Position numbers and translations under genes: made by a program | From: Clostridiaceae bacterium AM27-36LB | GTDB taxonomy: Bacteria; Bacillota; Clostridia; Lachnospirales; Lachnospiraceae | Reading direction: 5' to 3' | Assembly (NCBI GenBank): GCA_003480725.1 | Contig: QUJQ01000001.1 | Span: 434,001 to 498,000 of the forward strand | DNA: 64,000 nucleotides | Shown here: positions 9,401 through 17,389 of the stretch, one piece after another | Numbering within the stretch: the stretch's first letter is position 1 | Layout: every line of letters begins with the position of its first letter | Notes under the pieces: model-generated | The model's input: only the letters and a program-made list of their open reading frames with translations | Database searches by the model: none | What the model was told of the DNA's origin: nothing

Positions 9401-9709
9401 ATGGAGGATAAGATTTATAAGATTACTCTGTCCGATGAAACTGTTCTTGATAATTTGAGGTTGAACGGTAATAACTTTATATCTTCATCGGAAATCAATG
9501 AGTCCGTTTTTGACGGAAATTGTTCGATCGTAACAATCAACGATGGAGAAAAGGATGAAGTTCACATGAACATGGAACTTGTCCAGATTACCAAGGTCAA
9601 TGACAAGTATTGGTTTGTCTTGCGGGAGGTTCCAGAAACAGAGCTGGCCTTTGTTAAAATGCAGTCAGATATCGAATATGTTGCCATGATGTCTGAAATC
9701 GAACTATAA
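9401..9709 (+). CDS. Small phage protein of unknown function
   Basis: A 102-residue acidic protein between the DGR target and xkdX. The RBS AAAGGTGTG precedes ATG 9401. No transmembrane helix or known motif is visible. Its content suggests one small beta domain (K-I-T-L-S-D-E-T, then V-Q-I-T-K-V-N-D-K-Y-W-F-V-L). Small genes of this sort often sit beside xkdX in tail-tip modules of clostridial phages, so a structural or chaperone role is possible. No function is assigned. Confidence 0.65.
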   Translation: MEDKIYKITLSDETVLDNLRLNGNNFISSSEINESVFDGNCSIVTINDGEKDEVHMNMELVQITKVNDKYWFVLREVPETELAFVKMQSDIEYVAMMSEIEL

Positions 9710-9724
9710 AAGGAGGAAACAGTT

Positions 9725-9868
9725 ATGGAACATAGCAAGAATTACGACAAGGTAAAACGCTACTACAATTTGGGTATGTGGAATGAAGTACGGGTTCGGA
9801 ATGCAGTGAAAAAGAACTGGATTACGGAAGAAGAATTCAAAGAGATCACAGACAAGGATTATGCATGA
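9725..9868 (+). CDS. xkdX: XkdX family phage protein
   Basis: A 47-residue product read from ATG 9725 to TGA 9866-9868, preceded by AAAGGAGG. The Y-Y-N-L-G-M-W core, then V-R-N-A-V-K-K-N-W-I-T-E-E-E-F and the ending I-T-D-K-D-Y, are hallmarks of the XkdX family (named for a gene of the Bacillus PBSX prophage), found after tail-fibre genes in many Firmicute phages. Function is unknown. Its stop overlaps the Avd start (ATGA), so the two are probably translationally coupled. Confidence 0.88.
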   Translation: MEHSKNYDKVKRYYNLGMWNEVRVRNAVKKNWITEEEFKEITDKDYA

Positions 9869-10350
9869 GTGTTCTTGTGAGTGATCGGACTGAATCTAAA
9901 TTCGAAGCAATTACATATTCCATCGAATTACATGATATGTTGATTGATTTCATGCAGCGTAGTTTCGGAGTGAAAGACTTGGATCAGCTTGTCCGAGTAA
10001 GATATGCTCACGGAAAGGATGCGACAGAAGATTTTTCAAGGTATAGATATTTGATGCTGAACTACAAAAATCGTATTGATCAGTTGGCTTCTATGCTGAC
10101 CAGTAATGTTCGAGCAGCAAACTCTATCTATCCAACTACGCTACACGAGTATGAACAAAGAAGAGATTATCAGAATACAGCCATAGTAAACTGCGAGCAG
10201 CTTTTAAAAGAGCTGCAACGAATCGTTGAGATATTCGAAGTGGACGTTAATCTCTACAGTCGTTATGTTAAAGCTATCGACCGAGAAATCGGATTGATAA
10301 AGAAGTGGCGTCAACGAGATAACCGAATCAAGTCACAGTTAAGAGGGTAA
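9865..10350 (+). CDS. avd: DGR accessory variability determinant (Avd-like)
   Basis: A 161-residue, charged, almost entirely helical protein lying between the target gene and the template repeat, the position of avd in the Bordetella phage DGR. Avd forms a barrel-shaped pentamer of four-helix bundles that binds the reverse transcriptase and template RNA and is needed for mutagenic cDNA synthesis. The helical pattern (for example L-K-E-L-Q-R-I-V-E-I-F and Y-V-K-A-I-D-R-E-I) and the basic C-terminal tail (K-K-W-R-Q-R-D-N-R) agree. It is longer than the roughly 130-residue Bordetella protein. The assignment leans on context more than sequence. Confidence 0.8.
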   Translation: MSVLVSDRTESKFEAITYSIELHDMLIDFMQRSFGVKDLDQLVRVRYAHGKDATEDFSRYRYLMLNYKNRIDQLASMLTSNVRAANSIYPTTLHEYEQRRDYQNTAIVNCEQLLKELQRIVEIFEVDVNLYSRYVKAIDREIGLIKKWRQRDNRIKSQLRG

Positions 10351-10365
10351 TGTCTAATTTATGCG

Positions 10366-10452
10366 TCGTTTCTTCGGCTAATTTCGCTAATGTGAACAAC
10401 AATGGCAATACGAACTACAACAACGCTTCGAACTCTAATGGAGTTCGTCCGG
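10366..10452 (+). repeat. DGR template repeat (TR)
   Basis: Template copy of the VR, starting 16 bp after the Avd stop. Read in the target frame, it has AAC/AAT codons at most variable positions, the usual DGR design in which adenine mutagenesis reaches many amino acids but no stop codon. It contains 25 adenines, of which 15 differ in the present VR. Confidence 0.97.
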
Positions 10453-10453
10453 A

Positions 10454-10476
10454 TTCTCTGCCTAACCAACAGAGAA
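10454..10476 (+). ncRNA. Hairpin in the DGR template RNA 3' of TR
   Basis: TTCTCTG (10454-10460), a 9-nt loop, and CAGAGAA (10470-10476) form a perfect 7-bp stem directly after the TR. In DGRs the sequence between TR and the reverse transcriptase gene is part of the template RNA and helps prime cDNA synthesis. The remaining ~85 bases to the RT start contain no ORF and no terminator, so TR and RT are probably on one transcript. Confidence 0.5.
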
Positions 10477-10561
10477 GGAGACATTGTCCTTTCCGAACGG
10501 ATAAATAGCAAAGCCGGACGCAATTTACTACGGTAAGTATTGCTATCACGGTGAATGATTT

Positions 10562-11758
10562 ATGAACTATGAGGAGATTATCTGTGACGCCAACAACTTG
10601 TATAGGGCTTACAAGGTTTCTGTCAAAACCAGCAAATGGAAGGAGACTACCCAGAAATTCATGCTGAATTTTCTTCGGTATATCTTTTCCATTCAAGATG
10701 ATCTGATGAATCGGACCCTTCAAAATGGACCGACACAGGAATTCACGTTGTTTGAGAGAGGCCGAGTAAGACCTATTACAAGTATTCAAATTCGGGATCG
10801 CATTATTAGGCACGTCTTATGCGATGAAGTCTTGCTTCCGGAAGTGAAGAAGCATATTATCTACGATAATTGCGCCTCGATTAAAGGAAGAGGTATCTCC
10901 CACCAGCGGGACAGGTTCGAAGTTCATCTTCGTAAATACTATCGGTTGTATGGAAATGAAGGATGGATATTGTTCGGAGATTTTTCCAAATTTTATGACA
11001 ATATCATTCACGAGATTGCCAAACGGGAACTCTTAAAGCTGTTTGATGACGATGAATTTATTGACTGGCTGCTGACACAGATTTTCGATGGATTCAAAAT
11101 TGATGTTTCTTATATGACGGATGAGGAATACGCCAACTGTATATCCGATACCTTCAATAAGCTGGAGTATAGGAATATTCCAGAATCCAAGCTGACGGGC
11201 GAAAAATGGATGGAGAAATCGGTAAATATCGGCGACCAGCTATCACAAGTCATTGGGATTTATTATCCGTATCGGATTGATAATTACGTCAAGTATGTAA
11301 GAAGCCAGAAGTTCTACGGAAGATACATGGACGACTGGTACATCATGAATCCGAGCAAAGAAGAACTGATTGATTTGCTTGATAATATTCATCGGATTGC
11401 AGAAGAGTACGGAATTCATATCAATAAGAAGAAAACTCGAATTGTGAAGATTTCCAGCACTTATAAATTTCTGCAAATAAAATATAGACTAACAGATTCC
11501 GGAAGGGTAATCAAACGAATCAACCCAAAGCGGGTTACTACGATGCGAAGAAAGCTCAAGAAACTCGCTGGCAAAGTGAAGAATGGGGAGATTTCGTATG
11601 AAAACGTAGAGAATATGTTTCGAGGCTGGATGGGAGGCTTCTATAAGCTTTTGTCTAAAGAACAACGGAAAAATTTAATAGGTCTCTTTGAGAATTTATT
11701 TGAAAAGTCGATTAAGATTGTCGATAAGCGAATGATTATAACCGATAAAATCGAATAG
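10562..11758 (+). CDS. DGR reverse transcriptase
   Basis: A 398-residue reverse transcriptase of the retroelement (group II intron-like) class. Motifs in order: I-K-G-R-G-I near residue 106; D-F-S-K-F-Y-D-N (catalytic Asp of motif A) near 142; I-G-D-Q-L-S-Q near 224, the [I/V]GxxxSQ variant that marks DGR enzymes; and Y-M-D-D near 258, the catalytic pair. A basic thumb region (K-R-I-N-P-K-R) follows. No maturase or endonuclease domain is present, which excludes a group II intron protein. The enzyme copies template RNA while misincorporating at adenines, and the cDNA replaces the VR. The RBS is weak (GGTGA), perhaps keeping expression low. Confidence 0.95.
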   Translation: MNYEEIICDANNLYRAYKVSVKTSKWKETTQKFMLNFLRYIFSIQDDLMNRTLQNGPTQEFTLFERGRVRPITSIQIRDRIIRHVLCDEVLLPEVKKHIIYDNCASIKGRGISHQRDRFEVHLRKYYRLYGNEGWILFGDFSKFYDNIIHEIAKRELLKLFDDDEFIDWLLTQIFDGFKIDVSYMTDEEYANCISDTFNKLEYRNIPESKLTGEKWMEKSVNIGDQLSQVIGIYYPYRIDNYVKYVRSQKFYGRYMDDWYIMNPSKEELIDLLDNIHRIAEEYGIHINKKKTRIVKISSTYKFLQIKYRLTDSGRVIKRINPKRVTTMRRKLKKLAGKVKNGEISYENVENMFRGWMGGFYKLLSKEQRKNLIGLFENLFEKSIKIVDKRMIITDKIE

Positions 11759-11775
11759 ACATGGAGGATGCTGGA

Positions 11776-12099
11776 ATGGAACCATGGTTTCAAATGGCGG
11801 CGACGATTGTATGTGCAGTCGTCGCTTCTTCTGGTTTTTGGGCATATATCCAGAAGAAAAGTGAGAAAAAAGATGTGAGGACGCAGATGTTGATCGGTCT
11901 TGCCCACGATAGAATTATCTATCTGGGAATGTCCTACATCGAACGGGGATGGATCACGCAGGATGAATATGAAAATTTGCATGATTATCTCTATAAACCT
12001 TATGAAGAGATGGGCGGAAATGGCTCAGCTAAGAAAGTCATGCAGGAGATCAATAAATTGCCCATTCACAAATCAACCTATATTCAAGAAAATCAGTAG
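11776..12099 (+). CDS. Small membrane-anchored phage protein
   Basis: ATG 11776 is chosen because GGAGG (11763-11767) lies 8 bases before it; the upstream ATG 11761 overlaps that site. The 107-residue product has one N-terminal transmembrane helix (M-A-A-T-I-V-C-A-V-V-A-S-S-G-F-W-A-Y) followed by a basic, helical cytoplasmic part. It sits directly before a holin gene, where many phages place a holin accessory or antiholin, but no specific family is recognised. Confidence 0.65.
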   Translation: MEPWFQMAATIVCAVVASSGFWAYIQKKSEKKDVRTQMLIGLAHDRIIYLGMSYIERGWITQDEYENLHDYLYKPYEEMGGNGSAKKVMQEINKLPIHKSTYIQENQ

Positions 12100-12110
12100 G
12101 AGGAATTAAA

Positions 12111-12407
12111 ATGATGGAACAGATTATGAACTATGTGCAGCCTGAGTTAATCGTTGTAGCGATTGTTCTGTATTTCTGCGGCATGGGCCTGAAGCAGACA
12201 CAGGCAATCAAGGACAAGTATATTCCATTGATTCTCGGTGCCGGCGGCATCGTTCTTTGCGGGATTTGGGTTATGGCTACTTGTCCCTTAGGGAGCGGTC
12301 AGGAGATTGCATTGGCTATATTTACCGCAATTGTTCAGGGAATTTTAATGGCTGGCCTCAGTACCTATGTAAATCAGATTATTAAACAGGCAAATAAAAA
12401 TGAGTAA
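12111..12407 (+). CDS. Phage holin family protein
   Basis: A 98-residue protein with three hydrophobic segments (residues about 10-25, 37-53 and 65-87) and a short basic C-terminus (K-Q-A-N-K-N-E), matching small phage holins of the clostridial type. Holins form lesions in the membrane at the end of the lytic cycle. RBS AGGAGG precedes ATG 12111. Unusually, no endolysin gene follows in this window. Confidence 0.78.
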   Translation: MMEQIMNYVQPELIVVAIVLYFCGMGLKQTQAIKDKYIPLILGAGGIVLCGIWVMATCPLGSGQEIALAIFTAIVQGILMAGLSTYVNQIIKQANKNE

Positions 12408-12467
12408 CAACGAGGAGTTGCGGTAAACTGCTCTCTTTTTTTATTTTCAAAGAAAGGATGGAGAATA

Positions 12468-13049
12468 TTGACTATCAATAAAGTAATCTACGGTGGACGG
12501 ACGTTGATCGACCTGACTGGAGATACCGTAACCGCTGATAAGATTCTTTCCGGTTTTACCGCCCATGACAAAGGGGGTGAGTCGATTACAGGTACTTGTG
12601 AGTTTGATGTAGACTCATCCGATGCAACGGCTGCTGTTGCTGAAATCCTTCAGGGGAAGACGGCGTATGTACGAGGTCAGAAACTGACGGGAACCATGAA
12701 GAATAACGGAGCTGTGACAGGTACAATTTCTTCAAAGGATGAAGAGTACACCATTCCGCAGGGACATCACGATGGTTCTGGTAAAGTTGGGATTTCGGCA
12801 GCAGAAAAAGAGAAAATCATTCCGGATAATATTCGAGAGGGTATTACTCTGCTTGGTGTAGAAGGTTCTATGTCAGGTACGGAAGATGCCAAACCACAGG
12901 CAAAGACAGTTACACCTTCTACAAAGGAGCAGACAGTGCTTCCGGATTCTGAGGAAGGATATAACTACTTATCGCAGGTTACAGTCAAAGCAATCCCATA
13001 TAACGAAAGCGAGAATCCCGCTGGAGGTACTACGGTAACTATCGGCTAG
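12468..13049 (+). CDS. Phage tail-fibre-like protein
   Basis: A 193-residue protein starting at TTG 12468 with a purine-rich RBS (AAAGGATGGAG). It opens with N-K-V-I-Y-G-G-R-T-L-I-D-L-T and contains G-F-T-A-H-D-K-x-G-E-S-I-T-G-T, modules repeated in small tail or fibre accessory proteins of Firmicute phages. The next gene carries the same opening module, so the two are paralogues. Function is inferred from position and repeat style only. Confidence 0.6.
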   Translation: MTINKVIYGGRTLIDLTGDTVTADKILSGFTAHDKGGESITGTCEFDVDSSDATAAVAEILQGKTAYVRGQKLTGTMKNNGAVTGTISSKDEEYTIPQGHHDGSGKVGISAAEKEKIIPDNIREGITLLGVEGSMSGTEDAKPQAKTVTPSTKEQTVLPDSEEGYNYLSQVTVKAIPYNESENPAGGTTVTIG

Positions 13050-13062
13050 GAGGGAGGCTTAA

Positions 13063-13314
13063 ATGGCTACAAATAAAGTTGTTTACAGCGGTAGGACCCT
13101 CATAGACCTGACCGATGATACTATAACAGAGGAAGCTTTGCTAAGAGGTTATACGGCTCATAAAGCGGACGGGACGCAGATTGTGGGAACAGCATTTGCC
13201 GATTATCCGGAGCGATATTCGTTTCTTGACCCTCTTCAGGATTCAAATGGAGAAAAGATCCTTGATAATTCGAATAATGTACTACAGGGTGAAACGGTGT
13301 ATAAAAAGGTGTAG
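13063..13314 (+). CDS. Small paralogue of the preceding tail-fibre-like protein
   Basis: An 83-residue protein with the opening N-K-V-V-Y-S-G-R-T-L-I-D-L-T and G-Y-T-A-H-K-A-D-G-T, closely matching the preceding gene, then a distinct C-terminus. RBS GGAGGGAGG lies before ATG 13063. This is the last prophage-like gene. The ~390 bases to the next start contain a strong terminator and no recognised att site. Confidence 0.6.
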   Translation: MATNKVVYSGRTLIDLTDDTITEEALLRGYTAHKADGTQIVGTAFADYPERYSFLDPLQDSNGEKILDNSNNVLQGETVYKKV

Positions 13315-13451
13315 AAATGTCGTTTACTTCTTGAATATTCCTATACTTTTGATAAAAGAATGGCTAAAAATCAAGGTTTCCTGTTTCCATTGAGGAAGCA
13401 GCACAGGCTGGTAAATTCTAAGGAATTTCAGAACTGGAAATAGGAATTGTT

Positions 13452-13487
13452 AAAAGTGCCGTAATCGTTGAGATTATGGCACTTTTT
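13452..13487 (+). terminator. Rho-independent terminator at the prophage end
   Basis: A 14-bp stem (13453-13466 with 13472-13485, one G-T pair), a 5-base loop and a closing run of T. It separates the prophage genes from the acetogenesis operon. Confidence 0.88.
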
Positions 13488-13700
13488 GTGCTGTATAGTG
13501 TAAAACTATAAAAAAATCTGTCAGAATCATAAAAATATTTTATAAAATTTGCCATTAAAACTGGATAAAACATTTGTTTTGTGATACATTTAACTAGGCA
13601 GTATGTGGAAAGCTTATTTATTGGGCTTTTGCAGTTCTTTTTTATGCAGAGAGAAAGGACTGCTCATAAGAACATAAATTTTTATAAGGAAGGTGAGCAA

Positions 13701-15665
13701 TTGGAAAACTATACGAAGTACAGGCTGAAAAGCAGTGAAGAGCTCGCATCCGTACTGGAAGGCAAAGACAACCTGTTTGTGATTGCCTGCAACAAATGTT
13801 TCAAAGAATTTGAGACAGTTGACGAACCGGATTGTGATGAATTTCTGAAATTCGCTGCCGAGCAGGGAAAGACCGTTACAGGCAGTGCAAAAGTTGATTT
13901 CTTATGCAATAAGATGCATACAGAAAGAAAATTACAGGATCTGATCCCGGAAGGAACAGAGAATGTAGTGGTGATTTCCTGCGGCCTTGGTATTCAGACA
14001 GTTGCAGATCTGGCTGGAAAGCCGGTTGTTGCTGCAAGCAACACTCTGAATTACAGAGGACATCACGGTATGGCACTTACCAAGAAGAGCTGTGACGCAT
14101 GTGCACAGTGCTATCTGAATGTGACCGGAGGTGTCTGTCCGATCGTCGACTGTTCCAAGAGTCTTGTGAATGGACAGTGCGGTGGCGCAAAGAATGGAAA
14201 ATGTGAAGTGGATCCCAACAAAGACTGCGCATGGGAAAAGATCTACCAGAGACTGGCTGCTCAGGGTCGTCTGGAAGAATTTCTCAACCAGCCGGTGCAG
14301 GTGCGCGACTTCTCCAAAGTGAACTTCAAGGTAATCAACGAGTATGTGAAGTCCATCAGAGAAGATAGACTGAATGGATACTATGGAGGCGTTCATCCGT
14401 CAGAGCATAAGGAATTCAGCGAGCATATTGATCTGAAGAGATTCCCGGAACCGAAGACCCTTGTGATCTCCATGTCACAGCATCTTGGAGCTCCGGCAAA
14501 TCCGATCGTTCAGGTTGGAGATAAAGTGAAAGTAGGTCAGAAAATCGGTGAAGCTGCTGGATTTATCAGTGCACCGGTGCATTCCAGCGTAAGCGGAACC
14601 GTTGTTGCTGTGGAGCCGCGTATGCATGGCACCAGAGGCAGTGAAGTAATGGCAGTTGTGATTGAATCGGATGGAAAAGATACTCTGCACGAATCCGTTC
14701 AGCCGCATGGTGATCTTGACAGCCTGACTCCGGATGAGATCATTGAGATTGTCAAAGAAGCAGGAATCGTTGGTATGGGTGGTGCAGGTTTCCCGACCTG
14801 CGTCAAATTAAAACCGGCCAAACCAGTTGACACGATTCTTCTCAATGGATGCGAATGTGAGCCTTATTTAACAGCAGACCATAAGGTTCTCCTTGAGTTT
14901 GCAGATGACATTATTTTTGGTCTGAAAGCAATCCTCAAGACAACAGGTGCCGAGAAGGGTATCATTGTGATCGAGGATAACAAGCCGGATGCCATTGAAT
15001 TGATGCAGGAAAAAGTTGCAAATATTGGCAATATGGAAGTGTTTGTTGCAAAAACCAAGTATCCGCAGGGTGCTGAGAAGACTCTGATCAAGCGCGTGAT
15101 GGGAAGAAAGGTTCCAAGCGGCGGTCTGCCGGCAGATGTTGGTGTTATCGTAGATAATATCAGTACCGTAAAAGCAATTTCCGATGCGATTCAGAAAGGT
15201 ATGCCGCTGATCGAGCGTGTTACAACTATAACAGGCGAGAAGATCAAGAACCCGGGCAACTTTATTATCAAGATTGGTACCAGCGTAAAAGATCTGATCG
15301 ACTATTGCGGTGGATTTACGGATGATGATGTTCTGGTTAAGATGGGCGGACCGATGATGGGATTCCCTCTGAATACACTGGAAGTGCCGATGATGAAAGG
15401 CTCCAATGGTATTATTGCTATTGAACCGGATGAGACAAAAGAACAGCCGTGTATCAAGTGCGGCCGCTGCGTAGATGTCTGCCCGATGGAACTTTCTCCT
15501 CTGTATTTTGTTAAATATGCAAAAGAAGAGAACTGGCAGGGAATGAAAGACATGAACGTGATGGATTGCGTAGAGTGCAGATGCTGTCAGTATATCTGTT
15601 CTTCCAAGATTCCGATCATCAACAGTATCAAAGCCGGAAAAGGTGCAGTAAGGGGGATGAAGTAA
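13701..15665 (+). CDS. MetV-RnfC2 fusion of the methylene-THF reductase complex
   Basis: Starts at TTG 13701, 3 bases after GGAAGGTGAG; the in-frame GTG at 13581 has no RBS. The 654-residue product joins two proteins that are separate in Acetobacterium woodii. Residues 1 to ~215 are MetV, the Cys-rich iron-sulfur/zinc partner of MetF (C-D-A-C-A-Q-C, C-P-I-V-D-C, N-G-Q-C-G-G). Residues ~240-654 are RnfC-like: a barrel-sandwich region, G-M-G-G-A-G-F-P-T (nucleotide/FMN site), N-G-C-E-C-E-P-Y, and a ferredoxin domain with C-I-K-C-G-R-C-V-D-V-C-P and C-V-E-C-R-C-C-Q-Y-I-C. The fusion would feed NADH electrons to methylene-THF reduction in the methyl branch. Confidence 0.9.
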   Translation: MENYTKYRLKSSEELASVLEGKDNLFVIACNKCFKEFETVDEPDCDEFLKFAAEQGKTVTGSAKVDFLCNKMHTERKLQDLIPEGTENVVVISCGLGIQTVADLAGKPVVAASNTLNYRGHHGMALTKKSCDACAQCYLNVTGGVCPIVDCSKSLVNGQCGGAKNGKCEVDPNKDCAWEKIYQRLAAQGRLEEFLNQPVQVRDFSKVNFKVINEYVKSIREDRLNGYYGGVHPSEHKEFSEHIDLKRFPEPKTLVISMSQHLGAPANPIVQVGDKVKVGQKIGEAAGFISAPVHSSVSGTVVAVEPRMHGTRGSEVMAVVIESDGKDTLHESVQPHGDLDSLTPDEIIEIVKEAGIVGMGGAGFPTCVKLKPAKPVDTILLNGCECEPYLTADHKVLLEFADDIIFGLKAILKTTGAEKGIIVIEDNKPDAIELMQEKVANIGNMEVFVAKTKYPQGAEKTLIKRVMGRKVPSGGLPADVGVIVDNISTVKAISDAIQKGMPLIERVTTITGEKIKNPGNFIIKIGTSVKDLIDYCGGFTDDDVLVKMGGPMMGFPLNTLEVPMMKGSNGIIAIEPDETKEQPCIKCGRCVDVCPMELSPLYFVKYAKEENWQGMKDMNVMDCVECRCCQYICSSKIPIINSIKAGKGAVRGMK

Positions 15666-15666
15666 T

Positions 15667-16287
15667 ATGTTGATTACCCAGTTAAAAGCAAAAGAAACGA
15701 TCACTTCCCTGACAGCTGGAAAGAAAGTTTTTATCATCAACTGTCATGGATGCAAAGAAGTTCGTTTTCCGGAAAAAGAAGCTGTTGAACTTCAGAAGGA
15801 ACTTGCCGCTGAAGGAAATGTGACAGGAATCATGACAACGGATTATATCTGTAACCCGGAAAACATGGAATTACGTCTTAAGAAACATATGAGCAAGATC
15901 CAGGAAGCAGACCTGGTTTTAGTATTCTCCTGCGGTGTGGGTGTACAGACCGTTGCGGAATATCTGGATAACAAGATGGTCTGTGCAGCCTGTGATACAT
16001 ACCCGGTACCTGGTTTCCAGGGCGTGACACCGCTGGAGTACAAATGTGACCAGTGCGGTGAGTGCTATCTGAACCTGACAGGCGGGATCTGTCCGATCAC
16101 GGCATGTTCCAAGAGCCTTGTAAATGGTCAGTGTGGTGGTTCCAAGAATGGTAAATGTGAAGTAGACAGTGATATGGAATGCGGATGGGAGCGTATCTAC
16201 AGACGTCTGAAAGAGATCGGACGGCTGGATGTACTGAAATGTCCGACACAGATCCATAACTTCGCAACAGACGATGATGTAAAATAA
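15667..16287 (+). CDS. metV: MetV, methylene-THF reductase iron-sulfur subunit
   Basis: A 206-residue stand-alone MetV starting 1 base after the fusion gene's stop, with AGGGGGATG as RBS. It keeps the same Cys pattern as the fused copy (C-D-Q-C-G-E-C, C-P-I-T-A-C, N-G-Q-C-G-G, then G-W-E-R-I-Y-R-R-L), so it is a paralogue of the fusion's N-terminal domain. MetV binds MetF and passes electrons to its flavin. Two MetV modules beside one MetF suggest a complex with two different MetV-type subunits, or that this copy pairs with MetF while the fused one docks RnfC2. Confidence 0.88.
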   Translation: MLITQLKAKETITSLTAGKKVFIINCHGCKEVRFPEKEAVELQKELAAEGNVTGIMTTDYICNPENMELRLKKHMSKIQEADLVLVFSCGVGVQTVAEYLDNKMVCAACDTYPVPGFQGVTPLEYKCDQCGECYLNLTGGICPITACSKSLVNGQCGGSKNGKCEVDSDMECGWERIYRRLKEIGRLDVLKCPTQIHNFATDDDVK

Positions 16288-16308
16288 AAGGATTGGAGCA
16301 AATATACG

Positions 16309-17187
16309 ATGAAAATGAAAGAATTATTCGACCGTGGTGAATTTGTAGTTTCTGCAGAAGTAGGACCGCCAAAAGGAATCCATGTAGACGAGCTTGTAGA
16401 AGAGGCAAAGACCTATCTTAAAGGTGTTCATGCAGTGAATGTAACAGATAATCAGTCTTCTGTTATGCGTCTTGGATCTCTTGCAATGTGTAAAGTTCTC
16501 AAAGATGCTGGCATGGATCCGATCTTCCAGCTTGCATGTCGTGACAGAAACCGTATCGCTCTGGAGTCTGATCTTCTGAGCGCTGCTATGTTCGGCATTG
16601 AGAACATTCTCTGTCTGACTGGCGATCATACCAAGATGGGTGATCATCCGCAGGCAAAGCCGGTATTTGACCTGGATTCTGTATCCCTTCTTCATACTGT
16701 GAAGCTTCTGGAGTCAGGCAAAGATCTGGGCGGAAATGAACTGGTTGGCGAGCCACCAAAATTCTCCAAGGGAGCAGTTGTATCTCCGTGCAGCGATTCT
16801 GTTGATGCACAGCTTGCAAAAATGGAAAGAAAAGTTGCTGCAGGTGCAGATTACTTCCAGACTCAGGCAGTATTTGAGCCGGAGAAATTCATCAAATTCA
16901 TGGAGAAAGCAAAACAGTTCGGAAAACCGGTACAGGTTGGTATCATCATTCCGAAGTCTGCTGGAATGGCAAAATTCATGAATAACAATGTTGCCGGTAT
17001 TCATGTTCCGGACGAGATGATCGAAGAGCTGAAGGCAGACAAAGAGAAAACCAAAGCAGGTATCACGGGCGTTGAGATCGCTGCACGTATTATCAAAGAG
17101 TGCAAGCCATACTGCCAGGGTGTGCATATCATGGCACTTGGATGGGAATCCAAGATCCCGGATCTGTTGAAAGCAGCTGAAATCTAA
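16309..17187 (+). CDS. metF: 5,10-methylenetetrahydrofolate reductase, catalytic subunit
   Basis: A 292-residue TIM-barrel flavoprotein that reduces methylene-THF to methyl-THF, the methyl donor for acetyl-CoA synthesis. Visible marks are the opening F-V-V-S-A-E-V-G-P-P-K (active-site Glu), L-A-C-R-D-R-N-R near residue 78, L-C-L-T-G-D-H near 102, and A-D-Y-F-Q-T-Q-A near 180, all typical of MetF. Length matches the catalytic core alone, as in acetogens where MetV replaces the eukaryotic C-terminal regulatory domain. It is the last gene of the metV-rnfC2/metV/metF operon and is followed by a terminator. Confidence 0.95.
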   Translation: MKMKELFDRGEFVVSAEVGPPKGIHVDELVEEAKTYLKGVHAVNVTDNQSSVMRLGSLAMCKVLKDAGMDPIFQLACRDRNRIALESDLLSAAMFGIENILCLTGDHTKMGDHPQAKPVFDLDSVSLLHTVKLLESGKDLGGNELVGEPPKFSKGAVVSPCSDSVDAQLAKMERKVAAGADYFQTQAVFEPEKFIKFMEKAKQFGKPVQVGIIIPKSAGMAKFMNNNVAGIHVPDEMIEELKADKEKTKAGITGVEIAARIIKECKPYCQGVHIMALGWESKIPDLLKAAEI

Positions 17188-17210
17188 AAAATATTGAAGC
17201 TATTATGGGG

Positions 17211-17240
17211 GCTGCCTGAAAAAACAGGCGGCTCCTTTTT
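17211..17240 (+). terminator. Terminator after metF
   Basis: GCTGCCTG (17211-17218), six-A loop, CAGGCGGC (17225-17232; one G-T pair), then CTCC and five T. Confidence 0.85.
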
Positions 17241-17285
17241 GGCGCATTTTCTATAGATTTATTTGTTGAATTTATTGAAAATAGC

Positions 17286-17314
17286 TTGCTAAAAATCCCC
17301 CTGGGGGGTATAAT
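17286..17314 (+). promoter_or_regulatory. Promoter of the nickel/CODH cluster with G-tract palindrome
   Basis: TTGCTA (17286-17291), a 17-bp spacer and TATAAT (17309-17314). The spacer ends in TCCCCCTGGGGGG, a palindrome touching the -10 box. C/G-tract palindromes flanked by AT/TA are the recognition type of CsoR/RcnR-family metal sensors, including nickel sensors, so repressor occlusion is plausible here. No such regulator gene is in the window. Confidence 0.7.
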
Positions 17315-17389
17315 ACATTATAATAATGTCAAAAAATTAACAGAATGCAAATTTTGATATAGGATTTGACAAAAAAGGAGGCAAGTCGA

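Noticed and set aside
10562..11758. Group II intron or retron reverse transcriptase
   Set aside because: There is no maturase or endonuclease domain and no intron RNA domains, while TR/VR repeats and the I-G-D-Q-L-S-Q motif are present.
13488..13700. Promoter for the metV-rnfC2 operon
   Set aside because: The region is AT-rich with several partial hexamers, but no pair with convincing boxes and spacing could be chosen.
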